Numbered from the stretch's first letter, positions 37,805 through 50,689 are shown. The stretch: 64,000 nt of DNA from Saururus chinensis (GCA_035235625.1 CP141143.1:34395178-34459177); one strand, 5' to 3'. Program-made: numbers and translations. The notes: a model not told the origin generated them from the sequence alone.

Positions 37805-38763
37805 CTACGTGGGGAGTTCTGCCACCGGATGATGACTAGCTCCGTTCACTGTCATCTGCCGCCATTTTATTTTTCGCCATTCCTCCAGCCACCGGTTATT
37901 GGATCCTCGCTGCCCGATGGAAATTTTTTTGAAGGCTGGGAGCCAGCGGGCTTCACCAGATGACGGAAGGCGGAATTAGACATGCCAGAGGAGTCGTTTC
38001 AACCTCTCTGATGGGTCGCCTCAACTCACTTTTGCAAGTCGTTGTTGACCCACCACCCCCGCTCCACGCTGGTGCGAACCACCCCGCGTGGGTGCGCACG
38101 GCCCCACACCCTGCATGGGTCAGGTGCCTAACCTGCAGGTCATTCTTGACCCATTCCAAACTGGGTACTGACCCAGTTTGGTGACTTTTTTTATTATTTA
38201 ATTTTTTTAGTGACACTCATACATAGCGTCACTAATAGATTTTTTTTATATACTATTAGCGATGCATTTATCAAGCATCGCTAATAGTGTTAAATTATTT
38301 TTTTATTTATATATAAATTATTTGTAATATTTTTTAAAATTATTATATACACTAGCAACACTTACACAAACGTCACTAATACTATCCTATTTGCGACGTT
38401 TAATAATAAGTGTCGTTACTAATAATTTATTTTAATTAATTTTTTTTAAAAAAATTATATTTTTAAAAAAATATAAAATATTTCTTATTAGTGACACTTT
38501 ATAAACATTGCTAATACTATATTATTAGCGACGCTTAATAAAAAGCGTCGCTAATACTATACTAATAGGGACGCTTTATAAGCATCGCTAATACTATACT
38601 TTTAGCAACGCTTTAATTAAGTGTCGCTAATATGTAGTAGTGATGACAGTTTTTTTGACGTATATAGTTACACTTTATATGCGTCACTAATAACTATTGG
38701 CAACACTTACAGTACTATTAGCGACACTTTTTAAGCGTCGCTAATGTCAATTTTGTTGTAGTG

Positions 38764-40529
38764 AAACCATCAACATACTACATCCATGCCTTCGTAATTT
38801 CTCTCATCTTCATGTTTTCTATTATGGTTTCTTTTTACTAAAATCATAAATAAAATACGGTGAAAACTTCAAAAAACATAAGTCCAAGTGACCTACAACT
38901 TCATGCAACTTAGGTAAGCATAATTTAATTATCACTACACTTAAGCTAGACATGAAAATATAGTTCACCAATAATTAGCACAACATGTGTACGCATACAT
39001 GCTCATCCTCATAATTAAACTTATTTAAATCATAAATAAAACATGGAAAATTCATGAAACATGTAATAAGGATAAGGAGAGTATTATATTAAAATCCAAC
39101 AATATAGAACCTAGTTTATGCTTGAACTATATCATAGCTTTTAAGTTAGTATTCATGCATTTACAGTAACATTTTAAGCAAAAATAACTCATTATAAACA
39201 TAAGGAATGAGATGTATCAAAAGGAGAATAAGAAATGGACAAAGTACTCAAGAAGTCAAATCTATCATTTGGTTGTTCGAATGCTTGGTCATTTGATTGG
39301 CTAGACAGCCATTTGGATGCCTATAAGGCTGTTTCAATGCCCTTGATAGTTCAAAAATTGGTTTGTCTTCAACCTTGTGAACCCAAAACCGAAAATACAT
39401 AAAATTGAAAAGAAAACCCCAATATTACTTTCAAACCCCAATATTTGAGTCCATATCGAAGCTATATCACAAATCCTTACCCAAAGTTAGGGTTTGGTTA
39501 ATACCTTATTAAATTCGAATATTAAAATTAACCACATTGAAAACATATAAATCTAGGGTACCCTTTGCTTAAAAACAAAAATTCCTAGATTAGGAATCGA
39601 AATATGAGATGAAATCAACATTTTTAATAATGTAAAACAAGAATCAACTTTGGGACAAAATGAACTTAAGAAAGATTAAAGGAAATCCAAAAGATTAGAG
39701 AAAAATCAAGGCTTAAGCATACCTAAATCGGGTTTTCTCTTTTAGTAGGGGGATTAGGGCAGTTCTCAGCCTCCAATATAAGCCCTTTCCCAATTGGGGA
39801 TCGGGCTCAAACTTTCTTTTGTCAGTAATACATTGGGGTATAAATACTAAAAGATGGGGTATTAATAAAATTTAGTACCCTCAATAGGTAATTTTATTCA
39901 ATTTAAGGTTAAAATAAATCTTGAAAATGTTGAAACTCTTTAATCATAAAATAACTCAAGTTTAAGGTCTTGTGGGACCCTCACCACCAAATGTGAACAT
40001 GGGGGCCCACGATGGGACCCATGCCCTAAATTTACGAAAAAATCCCCAAAAATCCTAAAAATAAGATAAATTGACTTCATCGTAGAAACTTATAAAAATG
40101 AGAGAAAATCTTATTAAAACCATCATTATCAATCTTTAACCCCAAAACAAGACAAACCAACCAATTAAAACAAAACCACACAATAAGCATATAATTAAAT
40201 TAAAATTAAATTGGGTTAAGGTTAGAGATTTTACATAATGAAAGAAATGTTTTAGAGTAAGAGGAGGTACACCATCTTTGAACTTGATGGGGAGGACGCC
40301 CTAATTGAAGGGGTAACTCCTTCGAGGAACTGTATGGGAGTAAGTGTTTGTGACCTTCTAATTTATTATATAATTATAATAACGTATATGAATCTAAATT
40401 AGTTTGCTTAAGATGCTAAATAATACATATGATATGTTCCAATACGATGTGTTATGATTTGTTTTACTCTGATTCTATTTGTTGTGAAGTGCTCTTTTAT
40501 GATCTGATATGATCTATTTTTAAAATTTT
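38764..40529. other. Retrotransposon-like sequence right of CACTA element 3
   Basis: This continues the LTR-like DNA of 33071-33952. From about 40285 (GGAGGACGCCCTAATTG...TATGGGAGTAAGTGTTTGTGACC) to 40516 it matches the solo LTR at 59000-59230 (GGAGGACACCC...CATGGGAGTAAGCATT, then a run of TGATCTGATATGATCT-like words). It is broken near 40517 by the truncated CACTA copy. Confidence 0.5.
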
Positions 40530-41849
40530 TAAAATAATTTATAATTAAAATTTTATTTGCTCTCCCCTCTTTCTCCCTCTTCACTCTCCTCACTCCCTCT
40601 CTTTTAAGTCACTCCACACCCACTCTCTTCTCTCTCCTCCCTCTCTCTCCTCTTTTCTCTCTCCTCACTCCCTCCTTTTTCTGTCTTTTTTTAAATAAAC
40701 ATTTGTAGTAGCGATGTAGACGGATCTGCTATGCTACTACCCTTAAAAGTTTTAAAATAATTTATAAATAAATTTTTTTTCCTCTCCCCTCTTTCTCTCA
40801 CTTGTCTCTCTCCTCACCCCCTCTCTTCTTAGTGTCTCCTCATCCTCTCTCTTCGCCCTCTCTCCCATCTTTCTCTCTCTTCTCTCTCACTCCTCACCCT
40901 CTCTCTCCCCTGTTCTCTCTCTTCTCTCTCACCCCACCTCCTCTCTTCTCTCTCTCCTCACCCTCTCTCCCCTCTCTTCTCTCTCCTCACTCCCTCTCTT
41001 CTCTCTCTCCTTATACTCTCTATCTCTCCTCTCCTTCTCTCTCTCCTTATCTATCTCTCTCTTCCCGTGCTCTCTTCTGATCACTCTCTCTCTTTTATTA
41101 TAAATTATATTTTAAAATTAATAAGAAAATTTAAGAAATAAAATATATTATATATAAAATAGTGAATGCTTAATCTATTATTGACACTACCTTATATTAA
41201 AATTTTAATATTTATTTATTATATATACAAATATTAAATACTGAATTAAATATATTATATTTAAGAAGTTTATTTTAAATTATTTAAATTTTATGTATTA
41301 TATAATTATTTATTAAATAAAATTAATTAATAAAGCTAATAGCGATGCTTGTAAATAAGCATCGCTATTATAATTGCTATTTGAGATGCTTGTTTAAAAG
41401 CGTCGCTAATATTTCTAAATTTTTATTTTTTTAATTTAAATTAATTACTATTAATGATGCTTTTATTAAGTGTCGTTAAGAGCATAACTATTAGCAATGC
41501 TTTATAACAAGCATCACTTTTGTTAAAACTATTAGCGACGCTTAATAAAAGCATCGCTAATAGTTATGATTGTTTTCTTTTTTTAAAAAAATAAATATCT
41601 TTTAGCGATGCTTATTTAAGGCGTTGCTAATAGCCTAACTAATTAGCTACGTTTATTAGAAAGCATTGCTAATATTGTTAGTATTAGCAATGCTTTAAAT
41701 TAAGCGTCGCTAATAGATGACTATTAGAGACGCATATTATTATGCATCGCTAATAGTTCATTTTTTTGCGATGATTTTGTATGTTTCACAAGTAGTAATT
41801 TTCAGCGATGCTTTTGTTTGCGTCACTAATAGTATATTTTGTTGTAGTG
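40530..41849. mobile_element. CACTA element 4, left-truncated
   Basis: The right end ATTTTGTTGTAGTG finishes at 41849, and the subterminal TTAGCGACG array runs 41335-41845. To the left are two CT-rich tracts (40558-40690, 40780-41095) with the usual ATTATAAATTATATTTTAAAATTAATAAG connector. No CACTA left end is present before it; the sequence passes straight into LTR-like DNA at about 40517. This is a broken copy that can no longer transpose by itself. Confidence 0.75.
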
Positions 41850-42410
41850 GGAGTCTCATAATGGTTGGGTCATGCCTTAAGATTAGCATAGGCTGGTCAT
41901 AGTTCTTATCATGAAGATTTATTTCATTTGAATATAGTTAGGAAGTGGATGGATATTAAAAGAATGGGAATCAAGGAGTCTTTGTGATTGGTGTGTCAAA
42001 GGAAGGTTAAACCAAGTTTGAAGGGATTTGTTCAAATCAAGAATCCTATGTGGCATGGAGTCTCAAGTTGAGGGACCTGGTGGAGTGTTTGTATGAAGAT
42101 TTACTTGCAATACGTAGACCTAGATTTTTGGAAGTTTCTTTTATTTATTAGCCAATAGGATTCAAGCCTTTGTTATTTGCTTAGTTTAGGATTTCTTTAT
42201 TGCTTATATAAGCCCATAAGGCCTCTACCTGTAGTTTGCTTTTGGTTATTGATATTTTGAGTTGCTTATCCAACAGAGAAGAAGATATTAATTTTCTTTC
42301 GCTATCCCCTTTGTTTGAGTGTTTTCCTCAATTCAAGTGCTTCGAAAGAAACTCTATTGTGAGAAAGGTTGTTAAACTTGTTAGCTGGATACATCGATGA
42401 AATATCCTCT
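41850..42410 (+). mobile_element. Retrotransposon relic: integrase-like fragment and LTR
   Basis: At about 41890-42040 one frame reads AGHSSYHEDLFHLNIVRKWM and, after a shift, VCQRKVKPSLKGFVQI. This resembles the HHCC zinc finger region of a retroelement integrase, badly decayed. From about 42090 LTR-like sequence follows, with a TATA-like TGCTTATATAAGCCC at 42205 and an end CCGCCCTACA at about 42410. The assignment is by pattern only. Confidence 0.4.
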
Positions 42411-43079
42411 TTTCCGCCCTACATCACTTCCTTTTTGATTTCCACCTATCCTCCTAACCTTTTCTTACCCAAATTTGATTCTTCAAAGAGCGATCTTAAC
42501 TAATTCGAAAGTGCTCTATGCCATTGAGGGGGTCAATTTTTTGAGTTAGCTACTCTAAAAGGGGCCAAAAGCGGAAACATTTCTAGCAGCAGGAGAGGTT
42601 TTTCTCGCCACTTCCGAGCCCATAAGAAGGGTTTGTTCCAAACAAGGGGAGACTCTACCTGCTACTCTCTGTGCTAAGAAACAATACACCCTGAAATAGG
42701 AGGAGGCTTCAAAAGCTAGCCGTTATTACAGTCAAATCCAAAGGGTGAGGGTAGGTGGCTTTAACCTCTAAATTTGAGCTATAATTACACTGTAAGATTT
42801 CATAATTCTTTCATAAAATATTAGTTTGAAAATGGGTATTGACAAGCAGTCATACGACCTCTTAAATTATAGCGTCTATTACACCTTTTAGTAGGATTTC
42901 ATCATGATAGAGACTTTAAAATATTATTATTATTTTATGGACATTAAGAATTATTTTGATTAGATTTGAATGATAGTTATTTGGTATAAAGTCTAAAACA
43001 TATCATTAATTTTAAAGGGTAGTTATTTGGTATAAAATCTAAAATCTATCATAGTTATAACTCCTAGGCACTGGTTCAT
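42411..43079 (+). mobile_element. Leader part of the same LTR family as 57759-59823
   Basis: TTAACTAATTCGAAAGTGCTCTATGCCATT (about 42495) corresponds to TTAGCTAATTCGAGGGTGTTCTATGCCATC at 58508. The blocks AGGAGAGGTTTTTCTCGCC and AAGGGGAGACTCTACCTGC match the degenerate repeats at 58590-58990. Beyond about 42790 there is plain AT-rich DNA without a gene. Confidence 0.5.
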
Positions 43080-43329
43080 ATAGTGCGCTAGCGATAGAAT
43101 GAAAATCATATTTTTTCTTCACATGAAATGCTTTGAACTGAACATGATATGCTCGATATTGTGTGCTTGAGTACACGATAAAGTACAATCTCATGTATTC
43201 TAACATTAATTGTTACATGATAATTTTAAAAGTGAATTGTATATCATTGACTCGTCTAGAATATGAAATTAGAGTTTGGTTGAGCCATTAATAGTTGTGA
43301 TTCAGTTCTATTGAATGCCTGGTTCTTTT

Positions 43330-43656
43330 CTATAATGTTGATTTGTCATCATTGCCGGGCTTTTTCATCTCAACATATAATGATAGCATCTCCTTATTTG
43401 CCTTTTTATAAATGGAAAACACTAATAGTAGGTCCTCGTCGTATTGTAATTCATATATAATAGATGGTTGGGAAGATTGAAGTAAATACTTCAAAGTCAC
43501 ATTATCATTGATGGCAAGTAGTTCTTTTATTGGAAGTAGCAACTCACTGAACCTCACCGATAGATCAATGTTTATCAACCGTACCTTTCCACCTATATAC
43601 ACACCATCATTGCTAACCTCTTCATTGTAATGTATGAAAATACCGATCCTATTCAT
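43330..43656 (-). pseudogene. MULE transposase N-terminal (PB1-like) fragment
   Basis: The minus frame from ATG at 43656 runs 108 codons to a stop at 43330. It begins MNRIGIFIHYNEEVSNDG and contains VYIGGKVRLINIDLSVRF and LSLYVEMKKPG, the pattern of the PB1-like N-terminal region of plant MULE transposases. It is better preserved than the copy at 3237-3449, which has an earlier stop. The DNA-binding and DDE parts do not follow. The surrounding 43080-43721 matches 2880-3490, so both derive from one MULE insertion predating module duplication. CACTA element 5 is inserted 66 bases upstream of the ATG. Confidence 0.6.
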
Positions 43657-44370
43657 TATGGGGGTTAAAAGGTGATCGAATTTGCCAAAATGAAGCCTTT
43701 GGAGCCCTGAACAGCTTCCAGCACTAACACAAAAAGGACTTTTAGTGACGCATTTAGGCGTCACTACTAGTCCTATAAGCGTCGTTAATGATTATTAGTG
43801 ACGCATAAAAAACGTCGCTACATGTGTTGCAAAAAGTGCCATCGTTATTGCCTATTAGCGACATATAACAAAAAGTGTCACTAATAGTTCATAGTAGCAA
43901 CGTATATTATACATCACTAATAATTTATTATTAGTGACATATAATATATGTTGATATTAATTAATTATTAGTGGCACTTATTTTCTAGTGTCGCTAGTGA
44001 TTAGTTATTAGCGATGATATTGTATATATCGCTACTAATAAACTATTTAAAAAAAATTAAAATTACTTTTTAGCAACATATAAATCTATGCGTCGCTAAT
44101 AAGTAATTCTTAGCGACGTTTATCTATACATCGCTAATAAAAAACTATTTTTAAAAAAAATTAAAAAAACTTATTAGAGATGTATAACTCTATGCGTCAA
44201 TAATAAGTCTTTATTAGCGGCGTTTGTGTATACGTCACTAATAAAATAACATTTTTTTTAAAAAAATCTTATTTAACACGTCGCTATTAATATAATATTA
44301 GTGATGCAATAAGTGACCTTTAGAGACACTTTTATATGCGTCGCTAAAGACATAAATTTTTTGAAAAAAA

Positions 44371-45180
44371 AATCCCCAGTGGGCCACTAGGCCCACTAGG
44401 GAAGGGAGAGGGTGTCAGAGGACAATGGGGCACCGGAATACGGCCCCCTTTGTCACCCCTCGTAAAATCAAAGGAAGGGGGGGCAGAGAGGGGGAGGCAA
44501 TGAAATGGAGGAAGAGGAGAGAGGGGGAGGAAGGGAGAGGGGGAGGAGGTGGGGTGCTAGAATCTGGGCAGGGGAACCAGCTTCCGGTAGGTGGGACCCC
44601 CTCCTCAAGCAGAGGCAGTGAAAGAGGGGGGAGAAATGAGGATGGGAGGGGATGAAGGGAGAGGGGGGAGGGAAAGGTGGAGGGTGCCGGAATCCGGTGG
44701 GGGACCCAGATTCCGGCAACCCCTCTTCCGGCGGCAGCAGGCGAGGGGAGGAAGGGAGGAGGGTGGCAGGGAGGGAGGGAGGAGGGGGTGTGGTGCAGGA
44801 ATCCGGCAGCCGAAATCAGACGGTAGCGGTGGGGTTAGGGCAAGGGGAATGAAGGAGGGTGGGGGGAGGGGAAGGGAAGGGGGACAAGGGAGGAGGGGCA
44901 GGAGGGGAAGGGTGGAGGGCGGAGGCGGAACCGGGATGCGGCGGCAGAGGCCTAGAGGCAGCTGTGCCGGGATGGTGGCAGCAGGGTGGAGTCGTGGCGG
45001 AGGCGGGGTGGAGTCATGAAGGAGTCGGGGTGGAGAAACGGCAAAAGCAGGGTGGAGGCGCGGCGGAGACATGGCAGAGGAGGGGTGGAGGAACAGCGGG
45101 GGTGGAAGAGGGCTGTGGGATGGGAGAAGAAGAGCGCAGGAGCAGAGGGGGGGAGTGAATAAATCACCAGCATGGGTAAA
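44371..45180. other. GC-rich filler of CACTA element 5, shared with 1-372
   Basis: This is a strongly purine-biased GC-rich stretch with recurring GAATCCGGC, CCAGATTCCGGCA and CGGAGGCGGGGTGGAG-like words. Open frames in all six frames (for example 192 codons at 44605-45183 minus) are Pro/Ser or Gly/Arg rich and overlap one another, as expected from composition. The same words in opposite orientation fill 1-372, so it belongs to the transposon family and is not a local gene. Confidence 0.6.
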
Positions 45181-45394
45181 CAAAAATTTCCCGCACTGGC
45201 GTACATTTTAGCGACGTTTCTTTGGAAACATTGCTAAAATGTTAACTTGAAGAAACATCACTAAAACTTTCACATATTGCGATGTTTCTTTGTAAACGTC
45301 ACTAAACTTTCACATATTGTGACGTTTCTTCAGAAACATCGCAATTGGTAAATATTTGTGACACATATTATACGTCACAAATGATATGGTGTTT

Positions 45395-47370
45395 TAGCTC
45401 TCTCCCTCCCCCCTCTCTCTCTCCCTTCCCCTCTTCTCTTTCTCCCCTTTCTCTCTCTCTATCCTCTCTTCTCTCTCTATCCCCTCTCTCTCTCCTCTAT
45501 CTCTCCCTCTCCACCATCTCTACCTCTACTCTCTCTCCTCTCTCCCTCTCTTCTCTCTCTCTCCTTTCTCCTCTCTCTCCCCTCTCCCTCCCTCTCTCTC
45601 TCCCCTCTCTCTCCTATCTAGATCTCGTCTCTCTCTCCTACCTCCCCTCTCTCTTTCCCTCTCTCTCTACCACCCCTTTCTCTTCCCTCTCTCTCTTCCC
45701 TCTCTCTCTATCTATTTTAATTTTAATTTTAATTTTTTAAAATTTTAAAAAGCCATTAGCAATGTATACAGATCTATGTCACTAATATATTACTGTATTA
45801 GTGATGTATACATGCATATATTTCTAATACACCAAAGTATTATAGACATATATATGTATGAGTCACTAATACTCTTCCCTCTCCCTCTCTCCCCTCCCCT
45901 CTCTCTCTGTTCCCTCCCCTCTCTCTCTCTTCCCTCTCCTATCTCTCTTTCCTATCCTCTCTCTCTCTTCCCTCTCCTCTCTCTCTTTGCTCTCCTCTCT
46001 CTCTCCCCACTCTCCCCTCTCTCTCTTCCCTCCCCTCTCTCTTCCCTCTTTCTCTTCCCTATCCTCTCTATCCTCACTCTCTCTATCTATTTTAATTTTA
46101 TTTTTTTAAAATTTAAAAAAGTCATTAGCGACGTATAGTTTCATTCGTCACTAATACTATTGCTAATACACCATAGTATTAATGACGTATACATGTATAC
46201 GTCACTAATACTCTTCCCTCTCTTTGTCTTCCCTCTCCTCTCTCTTTCTGTTTTCCCTATCCTCTCTCTCTCTTCCCCCCCTCTCTCTTCCATCCCATCT
46301 CTCTGTCTTCCCTCCCATCTCTGTCTTCCCTCCCTTGTCTCTCTCTTCACTCCCCTATCTCTCTCTTCCCTCCCCTCTCTCACTCTTCCCTCTGATCTCT
46401 CTTTCTCTTCCCTATCCTCTCTCTCTCTTCAATCTCCCCTCTCTCTCCTCTCCTCTCTATCTCTCTTGTCTGCCCTCTCTCTTCCCTCCCCTCTCTCTCT
46501 CCCCCTATCTCTCCCCCTCTCTCTTCCCTCTCTCCCTCTCTCTCTCTTCCCTCCCCTCTCTCTCATCCTTCTCTCTCTTCCCTATCCCCTCTCTCCTCAC
46601 TCTCTCTATCTATTTTAATTTTAATTTTTTTAAAATTTAAAAAAGCCATTAGCGACATATAGTTGCATACATCGCTAATGCTATTGTGTATTAGCGATGT
46701 ATACAACTATACGTCGCTAATACACTAGTGCATTAGCGACGTATACATCTATACATCACTAATACTCTTCCCTCCCCTCGCTCTCTTCCCTCTACTCTAT
46801 CTCTCTCTTCCCTCTCCTCTGTCTCTCTCTTCCCTCTCCCCCCTCACTCTCTTCCCTCTCCTCTCTCTTTCTCTCTTCCCTATCCTCTCTCTCTTCCCTC
46901 CCCTCTCTCTCTCTTTCTTCTCCTCTCCTCTTTCTCTCTCCCCTCTCCTCTCTCTCTTCCCTCCCTCTCTCTCTTCCCTCCCCTCTCTCTCTTTCCTCTC
47001 TCTTCCCTATCCTCTCTCTATCTATTTTAATTTTAATTTTTTTAAAATTTAAAAAAGCCATTAGCAAAGTATAGTTACATACATCGCTAATACTATAGTA
47101 TATTAGCGACGTATAAAGCTATACGTCGCTAATACACTATTGTATTAGTGACATATACAGATATATGTCACTAATAAACCATAGCATTAGCGGTGTATAA
47201 ATGTATGCATTGCTAATACTCTTTTTTAAAAAAATATCCCCCATCTCCTCTCTCTCTTCCCTCCCCCCTCTCTCTCTCTTCCCTCCCTATCCTCTCTCTC
47301 TCTCTTCCCTATCCTCTCTCTCTCTCTCTCTCCTTCCCTCCTTTCTCTCTCTCCTCTCACTCTCTCTTTT
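45395..47370. repeat. Tandem units of CT tract plus TTAGCGACG pair in CACTA element 5
   Basis: Five CT-rich tracts (45395-45712, 45870-46085, 46210-46610, 46765-47020, 47235-47370) each end in CTATCTATTTTAATTTTAATTTTT, followed by AAATTTAAAAAAGCCATTAGC. They then pass through inverted motif pairs such as TATTAGCGACGTATAAAGC / TACGTCGCTAATAC. Unit length is about 350-450 bases. The Ser/Leu/Pro frames over the tracts are artefacts. Confidence 0.88.
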
Positions 47371-47986
47371 ATTATAAACTATATCTTAAAATTAATAAGA
47401 AAATTTTAAAAATAAAATGTATTACATTTTAAAATTTTGAATCTATTATTGACATTGCCTTTTATTAAAAATTTAGTATTTATTTATTATTTATACAAAT
47501 AGTCAATATATAAGAAAATAAATTAAATTTTAAAAAAATTATTTTAAATGTTATTGATTTTTTAAAAATAATTATTTATTAATTAGTGATGCATGGTTAA
47601 AAGTGTCGCTATTAGCTCTAAATTTTAAATTTCTTATTTTAAATTTAAAATTATTACCGACGCTTTCTAACATGCATCGCTATTGTTAAATTTATTAGCA
47701 ATGCCTTAAGAAAAAGCATCGCTAATAGGTTTGAATTTTTTTTAAAAAATTAATAATTAACTATTAGCAATGCATAATATAAAGCGTCGCTAATATGTTT
47801 TGTAATAGTGATGAACAATTTTATGCATCGCTAATAGATTCACTATTAGTGACGCTTAATATTATGTGTCGCTAATAGTGAATTTTTTTGTGACGATTTT
47901 TTATATGTCGCTATTATTAGTTTTTAGTGACGTTTATTATTGCGTCACTAAAAAAAGTTTTGCTAATAGTGCATTTTGTTGTAGTG

Positions 47987-50689
47987 TAGACTGCAAAAAA
48001 AAATGTGTTTTCACATAACAAGGGCACTTGCTAGTCAGTCACCTCCTGATGGCACCTTTTGACTATCGCTGATGAATTCCAACCCACTGGAACAGAGTTG
48101 AACTATTCAGGGTTTAGGGTGTCATAGCCCATTGTTTTTAGGAAATATTTTTCAGATTAGTGTGATATATTAAATACAAATAATAAATTAAAACAATTCC
48201 TGATAAATAAAGCAATGTGTGAGGTCTTTAGTTTTGGGGTGGTCCTCACATTCGATACCTCTAACTCAAAACTCCTCAATTTTCACGGAAAGGTTGTAAT
48301 AATTGCTACACGTGTATCGCCTTATATGTACGCTTATTGGTTGTTACCAATAAAATACATAGGGGAACAACTTGATACACATAAAATATCGACACTTTCA
48401 ATATGAACTGACCATATTTTATTAACATAGCCATTACCTTTTGACATTGATGTATTTTTTAGCATGGAAAAATAACATATAATTTTTAGCATTAGGTCCT
48501 TTGACTAATTAAGCATCAATTATTGAGTGGTTCCTTCTCACTAATCCATTGTCAAGTGGCTCTTATAACTTCATTTGAAACTTGATTCAAAGACAATATG
48601 ATTACATGTTTGCCACCATCAATTATGAAAAGTTTTCTAGGCCATAAATGGACTTATTATGCTCAAGATCCTTGGTTCTAAATTCGGTTAATCCATACAA
48701 ATTTTTTCATTTAGATCAACGTTCAAGAATGTTGTTTTAACATCCATTCGAATCAGTTCCAAATCCAATGTGGGACAATGGCTAGAATAATATGAATTGA
48801 TACATGTTATTCTTAGGGGCTATTTGGTTGTAAAATCTTTGTAAGATTTTATCGATTCTGCCCTAATACCAGCTGAAATTATCAAAACCTTGGTTGGGTG
48901 CAAAAGCTAGGTAGAATTAAAATTTTTGTTTGAAAGTTGGAATTAATTTCGCCCGAAAGTTGATTCTAGGGCATTTCTATCCATTATAAGCCGGAATCAA
49001 CTAATCACTTCATGGGGTTTATTTCATCGATTTCGGTTCCCGACCTCCCATTTTAGAATTAAAAATTCTATTATTTTTCAATTGTTACATCTTATATCGA
49101 TTTTAGCCTCAATAAAGAGGATCTAGAGCACATATATATCAAATTTATGAAGTTCATGTATGCCGTCAAGGTATTGGTGAGCCCAAATGACATCACCAAG
49201 AACTCTTCACAATCTTCAGTCTTCCACCTTGATGAAGGATAACATGTCTGCTCCAATTTTGCATGCCTGTTAATTCAAAATTTGACTCAACCACAAAAAC
49301 CTGAAATCATATTCTTAGACTGATTACATAAACATGTTTCTTAACACAATTTTGATAAATAAATCAGCCAATCAACTAAGTATGCAACTCATATGTTCTT
49401 ATAATTCAAGGGCATTATAGTGTTAGTATGAATGTGTTCCTTGGCCCACTTATGAGATAAATACCCTTCAATTCTACGAGGGTCACCACAATACCTCTAG
49501 CCCAAAACCTCAAAGGTAGAGAATTTCAAGTTGTGGCCTCCTTTACTCAGGAAATTACTATCTAGTAATGCGGAATATCAACAAACAAACATACCAGAAA
49601 AAATACACAAAAGTTTTTTCTGGTTAGAAACCCAACTGGGAAAAATTGCACAATCACTATGGGTTGATTTATAAATGCACGATGAAGTTTAAGAACTTAC
49701 AAGATTTAAGTTACTAACTTCCCAACCTAGAAGTCCATATCTAATTAGCTTGGACACCAAAGTCAATACTGGTACTTTTTGAACTTGTCTTTGTCTTCTT
49801 CATTAGAGCAATCCTTTGATCAGTGTCAAGCTTTAATCAAAGTTCATCATGATTTACTCACGTAATCCCTTTTATGTGTGATGTGATTGTGACTCTCACA
49901 CTCTCTTTTCCAATTCATAAAGATATTATGAATTGAACACTCACCTTTCAATAATTTTCTCTCAATTTTTTTCACAAAGTTGATTGAAAAAATTAAGCAA
50001 AAACCTCTTTATTTTTTCCTCACAAAATTCCTTCCTCAAATTTGTCATCCCTTGATCCTTATATAGTGGTTTGAGTCAATTAAAGTCATTGTGTTTTAAT
50101 AGGAACAAAATTGTTCCTAATGACAATACAGTACAATTTATCATTCCATATAGGAATCTTTCTTTCCTTGATACATTTAGAAATCCTGACAAATCAATCA
50201 CTTTCAATAGTGCAATCAATAGTTCACTAGTCTAGTCCTAATAAAACTCACTCCAATGGACCTATTCTATTGGACGATCGACCATTCACTCTTTTGAAAA
50301 AAAATCTAAAAACTCATTCAAGCCAAATCAATCACTTTTCAAGGATGATAGATCATTTTTGAACATATTTATGATTTTTGTCCTTTTTCATCCATTCTTT
50401 TCCCAACACTCACATAAGATGTTTTCTATGAAAATCGTATGTATTTGTGCATGTGTGTGTCTGATATTTTCCTTTTTCTCTTCAACCTTCAATTACTTTG
50501 ATAAAGTTTTCACTTTAAACTTCAAGACATGTCCACTCCAATTTTTAAAGTTTTTTAATTCCAAATCTAACTCAATACATTACTAATCTAGTTGGACTTC
50601 ACAACATTTAAATTACACACACAAATGGACATAAATTTGATCATCAAAATATAATCAATTGCAATATATATGCCTCATATGTACTAATA
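47987..50689. other. Module 3 left part: MULE end, downstream flank and copia relic
   Basis: Bases 47990-48110 match 7439-7520. From 48110 the shared flank matches 7860-10514 nearly throughout, without the insertions seen there. A decayed copia RT segment lies on the minus strand near 48690-48790. No gene was seen. Confidence 0.5.

Larger units (their letters stand above)
33953..38763. mobile_element. CACTA element 3, GA-tract rich
   Basis: The left end is CACTACAACAAAAAG at 33953 and the right end AATTTTGTTGTAGTG to 38763. Subterminal TTAGCGACG arrays lie at 33970-34510 and 38205-38755. The immediate flanks are TTT and AAA, which are complementary rather than a direct duplication, so a normal 3-base TSD is not visible. 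The interior holds purine tracts in repeated units (34735-37152) and a GC-rich, possibly captured segment (37358-38190). No transposase is visible. Confidence 0.82.
43722..47986. mobile_element. CACTA element 5 with GC-rich filler and CT-tract units
   Basis: The left end CACTAACACAAAAAG at 43722 has decayed from CACTACAACAAAAAG; the right end CATTTTGTTGTAGTG finishes at 47986. The flanks are CAG (43719-43721) and TAG (47987-47989), a target duplication with one change. The uninterrupted relative at 3490-3510 (GCTTCTGGCTATAAAAAAA) shows the empty site. It contains a left subterminal array (43740-44350), GC-rich filler (44371-45180), CT-tract units (45395-47370) and a right array (47580-47980). 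No transposase was seen. Confidence 0.85.

Noticed and set aside
37953..38216. 87-codon minus frame and 74-codon plus frame
   Set aside because: They overlap each other in a short repeated GC-rich segment (GTTGACCCACC-type repeats) inside a CACTA element; no domain was recognised.
44425..45206. Several overlapping open frames up to 192 codons in all frames
   Set aside because: The GC-rich, purine-biased filler lacks stops by composition; overlapping frames on both strands and the shared copy at 1-372 argue against a gene.
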